Of a stretch of DNA of 64,000 nucleotides, positions 61,973-64,000 are shown piece after piece. The position numbers were made by a program, and so were the translations under genes. Every line of letters begins with the position of its first letter. Position 1 is the stretch's first letter. The notes under the pieces were generated by a model. The model was not told the origin of the DNA. It saw only the letters and a list, made by a program, of their open reading frames with translations, and searched no databases. The stretch is from the NCBI GenBank assembly GCA_028692395.1, contig JAQUXP010000018.1:1-64000 (forward strand), written 5' to 3'. This DNA is from Lachnospiraceae bacterium. Its GTDB lineage: Bacteria > Bacillota > Clostridia > Lachnospirales > Lachnospiraceae.

Positions 61973-62791
61973 ATGAAAAATAGAAAGACAAAAGGTTTAT
62001 TACTTTCCATGCTGTGTTTTGTTCTGTTTGGTGTTATGAATCTACAGGTACAGGCAGCCACTGTCTATACAGAAGGTTATCTTCATTATGTAATAGAGGA
62101 CAATGCTATAGCCATAACGGAATATTTTGGCTCTGAAACAGAGGTGACGGTACCATCTGTCATTGCAGGCTATCCCGTGGACACAATCAAAAAAGGTGCT
62201 TTTGCAAATGCATCTACGGTGGAAAAAGTGAATCTTCCCGATACGATTATGACTGTGGAGCAGGGAGCTATGAAAGAGGGACAGACGCTGATATATGCAA
62301 GCAACACAGAGGACCCGATTACTTCGGGTGGACAGGAATCAAATACAGAAAACACACAGAATCCAACAACAGATGATAAGGACCAAACAGAGGGCTCAAG
62401 TACTCAGAATCCGGCAGGCGTAGAAGAAGCTGAGGTGGATTTATCAAAGCCGGATGGGGAAGCTGCCATCACAGATGGGGCAGATCATAAGATTTCAGTT
62501 GATGTGAAGAACCATTTGATACAAACGTCTCCTGATGGAACGGTTACAGTTTTGGATGACCAGAATACATATCAATCAGAAACAAAACCAGACGGCTCTA
62601 CACGAATTATAGATGAAAGCGGAGAAGAGGTTACTGTGGATGATGATGGAAATGTTGTGATTCCATCTCAAAAAGACGAAAGTGCAGAAAAAGGTTCAAC
62701 TAAAATAATAGTTGGAATCGCAATCGGAATTGCTGTAATCATAATCATTGTATTCGGTGTATTAATTTATCGTAGGAAACATATAATATAG
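61973..62791 (+). CDS. Membrane-anchored BspA-like surface protein
   Basis: 272 residues. A signal peptide (LLLSMLCFVLFGVMNLQVQA) is followed by one or two BspA-type leucine-rich repeat units (YPVDTIKKGAFANASTVEKV, then LPDTIMTVEQGAM), a Ser/Thr/Asn/Glu-rich spacer, a strand-rich domain with TVTVLDDQN and GSTRIIDESG repeats, and a C-terminal membrane helix (IIVGIAIGIAVIIIIVFGVL) with a short basic tail (YRRKH). It is therefore displayed outside and anchored by the tail. It ends just before small RNA copy B. Confidence 0.8.
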   Translation: MKNRKTKGLLLSMLCFVLFGVMNLQVQAATVYTEGYLHYVIEDNAIAITEYFGSETEVTVPSVIAGYPVDTIKKGAFANASTVEKVNLPDTIMTVEQGAMKEGQTLIYASNTEDPITSGGQESNTENTQNPTTDDKDQTEGSSTQNPAGVEEAEVDLSKPDGEAAITDGADHKISVDVKNHLIQTSPDGTVTVLDDQNTYQSETKPDGSTRIIDESGEEVTVDDDGNVVIPSQKDESAEKGSTKIIVGIAIGIAVIIIIVFGVLIYRRKHII

Positions 62792-62806
62792 AACTGTAAA
62801 ATCTAC

Positions 62807-62835
62807 TTGACAGATATTACTTTGTCAATTAGACT
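62807..62835 (+). promoter_or_regulatory. Promoter of small RNA copy B
   Basis: TTGACA (62807-62812) and TAGACT (62830-62835) have 17-bp spacing. The predicted start, near 62842, is the first conserved base shared with copy A. Confidence 0.85.
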
Positions 62836-62841
62836 CAATTA

Positions 62842-62911
62842 CAGTGATCGCGTTGCAGAAACCTGTGAGGCCTGCGACCGGGGGAGAACCTGCGGGGGCT
62901 CCCCTTTTTTT
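62842..62911 (+). ncRNA. Predicted small RNA, copy B (~70 nt, unrecognised family)
   Basis: It begins CAGTGAT, forms a stem GTTGCAG (62852-62858) with CTGCGAC (62872-62878) around an AAACCTGTGAGGC loop, then a terminator stem GGGGAG (62881-62886) with CTCCCC (62899-62904) and seven T. It matches copy A at 54439-54509 in 34 of the first 40 bases and again in the GGAG-ACCTG segment. Own promoter 6 bp upstream, own terminator, no reading frame. Probably a trans-acting or protein-binding small RNA; family not recognised. Confidence 0.82.
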
Positions 62912-62935
62912 ATCGTCGTCAAACCAACATGCAGT

Positions 62936-64000
62936 TTAATATTCGTCTAAGAGCAGAAAGTCCGATAAATGAACGATTTTCACACCGTTGATATTGCCTG
63001 TGGCAAGTTCATCCAGTGTTACAACATACTTCGGATAGTGGTCTTTGATTTCAAGAAGATTCGCCACTTCACGGTCTGATTCCTCCGGCAATCTGGGGCA
63101 CATCTGAACATAGACTCGCTCATCACGCCGTACCGCTACAAAGTCCACTTCTTTTGCCTTATTCTTGCATACATAAACTTTATAACCTTTGCGTAGAAGT
63201 TCAAAATAAACAATATTTTCAAGCATTGCTGCAATCGACTTCGGGTTAAAGCCCATAATGCAGTATTTTAGCGATGCGTCTGCAAGGTAAAACTTTTCCT
63301 GTGTTTTCAATATGGATTTTCCCTGTAAATCGTATCTTCGGCAGCGATAGATGACGAATGCTTTTTCCAGCCACTCCAAATAGTTATAGACAGCTTCAAC
63401 AGATAGAGAGCGTCCCTGGCTTTTCAAAAACTTCACAATGGCGTTAGCGGAAAAGGTCTTACCAACATTCTCGACAATATACCATACCACACGGTTGAAT
63501 AAATCAAAGTTTGTAATATTGTGTCGCTTGGTAATGTCACTTGTGATAACAGAGTTATAGATACCCTCTACAATCTGATAGGCAGAGCGTTCATCAAAGT
63601 TTCCCAGTGCAACGATAGGAAAGCCACCCAGCCGCAGATATTCATTCAGCAGTTCTTTTGGTGACAGGTTACTGCTTTTCCGAAACTCCAGATACTCGGC
63701 GAAGGACAGAGTGAACACAGGAATAGAAACATATCGATCTGTCAGGTAGGTGGATATTTCGCTTGACATCAGCTTGGAATTTGAGCCAGTCACATAAATG
63801 TCCGTATTGGCATCTTCTAATAGAGAGTTGACGGCTTTTTCCCAGCCAGTTATTTCCTGTACTTCATCAAGCAAAAGATAATATCGCTTATCATCTGTGA
63901 TTTTTTCTTTGATGACTTTGTACATTTCTTTGGACGTCATTCCATCATCAGAATTTTCTGAAGTGTAGCGCATACTGATAATGTGGTCTGCGGCTATGCC
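62936..64000 (-). CDS. AAA-type ATPase with DUF4143 domain, N-terminus cut by window edge
   Basis: 354 codons visible; the frame stays open at 64000 (GIAADHIISMRY...), so the Walker A part lies outside the window. The visible AAA part has YYLLLDEVQEITGWEKAVNS (Walker B) and VTGSNSKLMSSEIS; the C-terminal DUF4143 part has DVDFVAVRRDERVYVQMCPRL-like EVDFVAVRRDERVYVQ. Proteins of this type (ATP-binding, AAA_14 plus DUF4143) are common in gut anaerobes and archaea; a nuclease-like role of DUF4143 has been proposed but not settled. It converges on small RNA copy B. Confidence 0.88.
   Translation of the reverse strand, partial: GIAADHIISMRYTSENSDDGMTSKEMYKVIKEKITDDKRYYLLLDEVQEITGWEKAVNSLLEDANTDIYVTGSNSKLMSSEISTYLTDRYVSIPVFTLSFAEYLEFRKSSNLSPKELLNEYLRLGGFPIVALGNFDERSAYQIVEGIYNSVITSDITKRHNITNFDLFNRVVWYIVENVGKTFSANAIVKFLKSQGRSLSVEAVYNYLEWLEKAFVIYRCRRYDLQGKSILKTQEKFYLADASLKYCIMGFNPKSIAAMLENIVYFELLRKGYKVYVCKNKAKEVDFVAVRRDERVYVQMCPRLPEESDREVANLLEIKDHYPKYVVTLDELATGNINGVKIVHLSDFLLLDEY

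Noticed and set aside
1-64000. Search for tRNA, rRNA, CRISPR repeats, transposases and attachment sites
   Set aside because: No T-arm GGTTCGAATCC-like block in intergenic DNA, no regularly spaced repeats, and no transposase or integrase reading frame were found.

Overview
The window looks like chromosomal DNA of an anaerobic gut Firmicute, most likely a Lachnospiraceae (Clostridia). The pointers are strong AGGAGG ribosome-binding sites, moderate G+C, an oxygen-sensitive class III ribonucleotide reductase, YesM/YesN two-component pairs beside sugar ABC transporters, a LytTR/GHKL pair, and an Rrf2-IscS-IscU-MnmA operon. No rRNA, tRNA, CRISPR array, insertion sequence or phage gene was seen. The species cannot be named from the sequence alone.

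Layout. 0-4.3 kb: the end of a dlt-like surface-acylation operon (adenylating enzyme, PLP decarboxylase, acyl carrier protein, MBOAT acyltransferase, SGNH/DltD-like protein), followed by an OmpR/histidine-kinase pair (4.3-6.3 kb). 6.4-17.6 kb: a glycan-use locus with two sugar permeases, YesM/YesN, a DUF4340-like lipoprotein, a sugar-binding lipoprotein, a GH3 beta-xylosidase/glucosidase and a polyol dehydrogenase. 17.7-22.4 kb: sugar nucleotidyltransferase, glmM, a TPR lipoprotein and hflX, behind a strong promoter that carries a palindrome and a leader terminator. 22.5-27.6 kb: nrdD (with a fused thiol-redox domain and NrdR boxes), glf and a convergent SpoVB-like flippase. 27.6-31.7 kb: iscR-type regulator, iscS, iscU, mnmA and a PHP phosphatase. 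31.8-35.1 kb: gap-pgk-tpi. 35.1-39.6 kb: a truncated sigma-like protein, hisH, hisF, ung and a MurJ/YtgP-type flippase.

39.8-49.9 kb is one long co-directional cluster. It holds a sugar-type ABC importer, a YesM/YesN pair, two UroD-fold methyltransferases, a corrinoid protein and a MetH-activation-like protein. It looks like an importer coupled to corrinoid-dependent demethylation of an unknown O- or N-methylated substrate. 49.95-52.2 kb is a thiamine salvage operon (thiW-thiM-thiE) on the minus strand under a TPP riboswitch.

52.2-64 kb is accessory. A LytTR/GHKL pair is followed by a predicted LytTR-activated promoter and a STAND/LuxR regulator. Next come a hairpin-rich repeat-like element, a very large secreted protein, an unlisted 36-residue peptide gene and a membrane-anchored BspA-like protein, and the window ends in an AAA/DUF4143 ATPase that is cut by the edge. 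Two ~70-nt intergenic units in inverted orientation bracket this block (minus strand 54439-54509, plus strand 62842-62911). They share 34 of their first 40 bases. Each has its own sigma-A promoter 6 bp upstream and ends in an intrinsic terminator. They appear to be two copies of one small RNA that I do not recognise, and I regard them as the best candidate for something undescribed.
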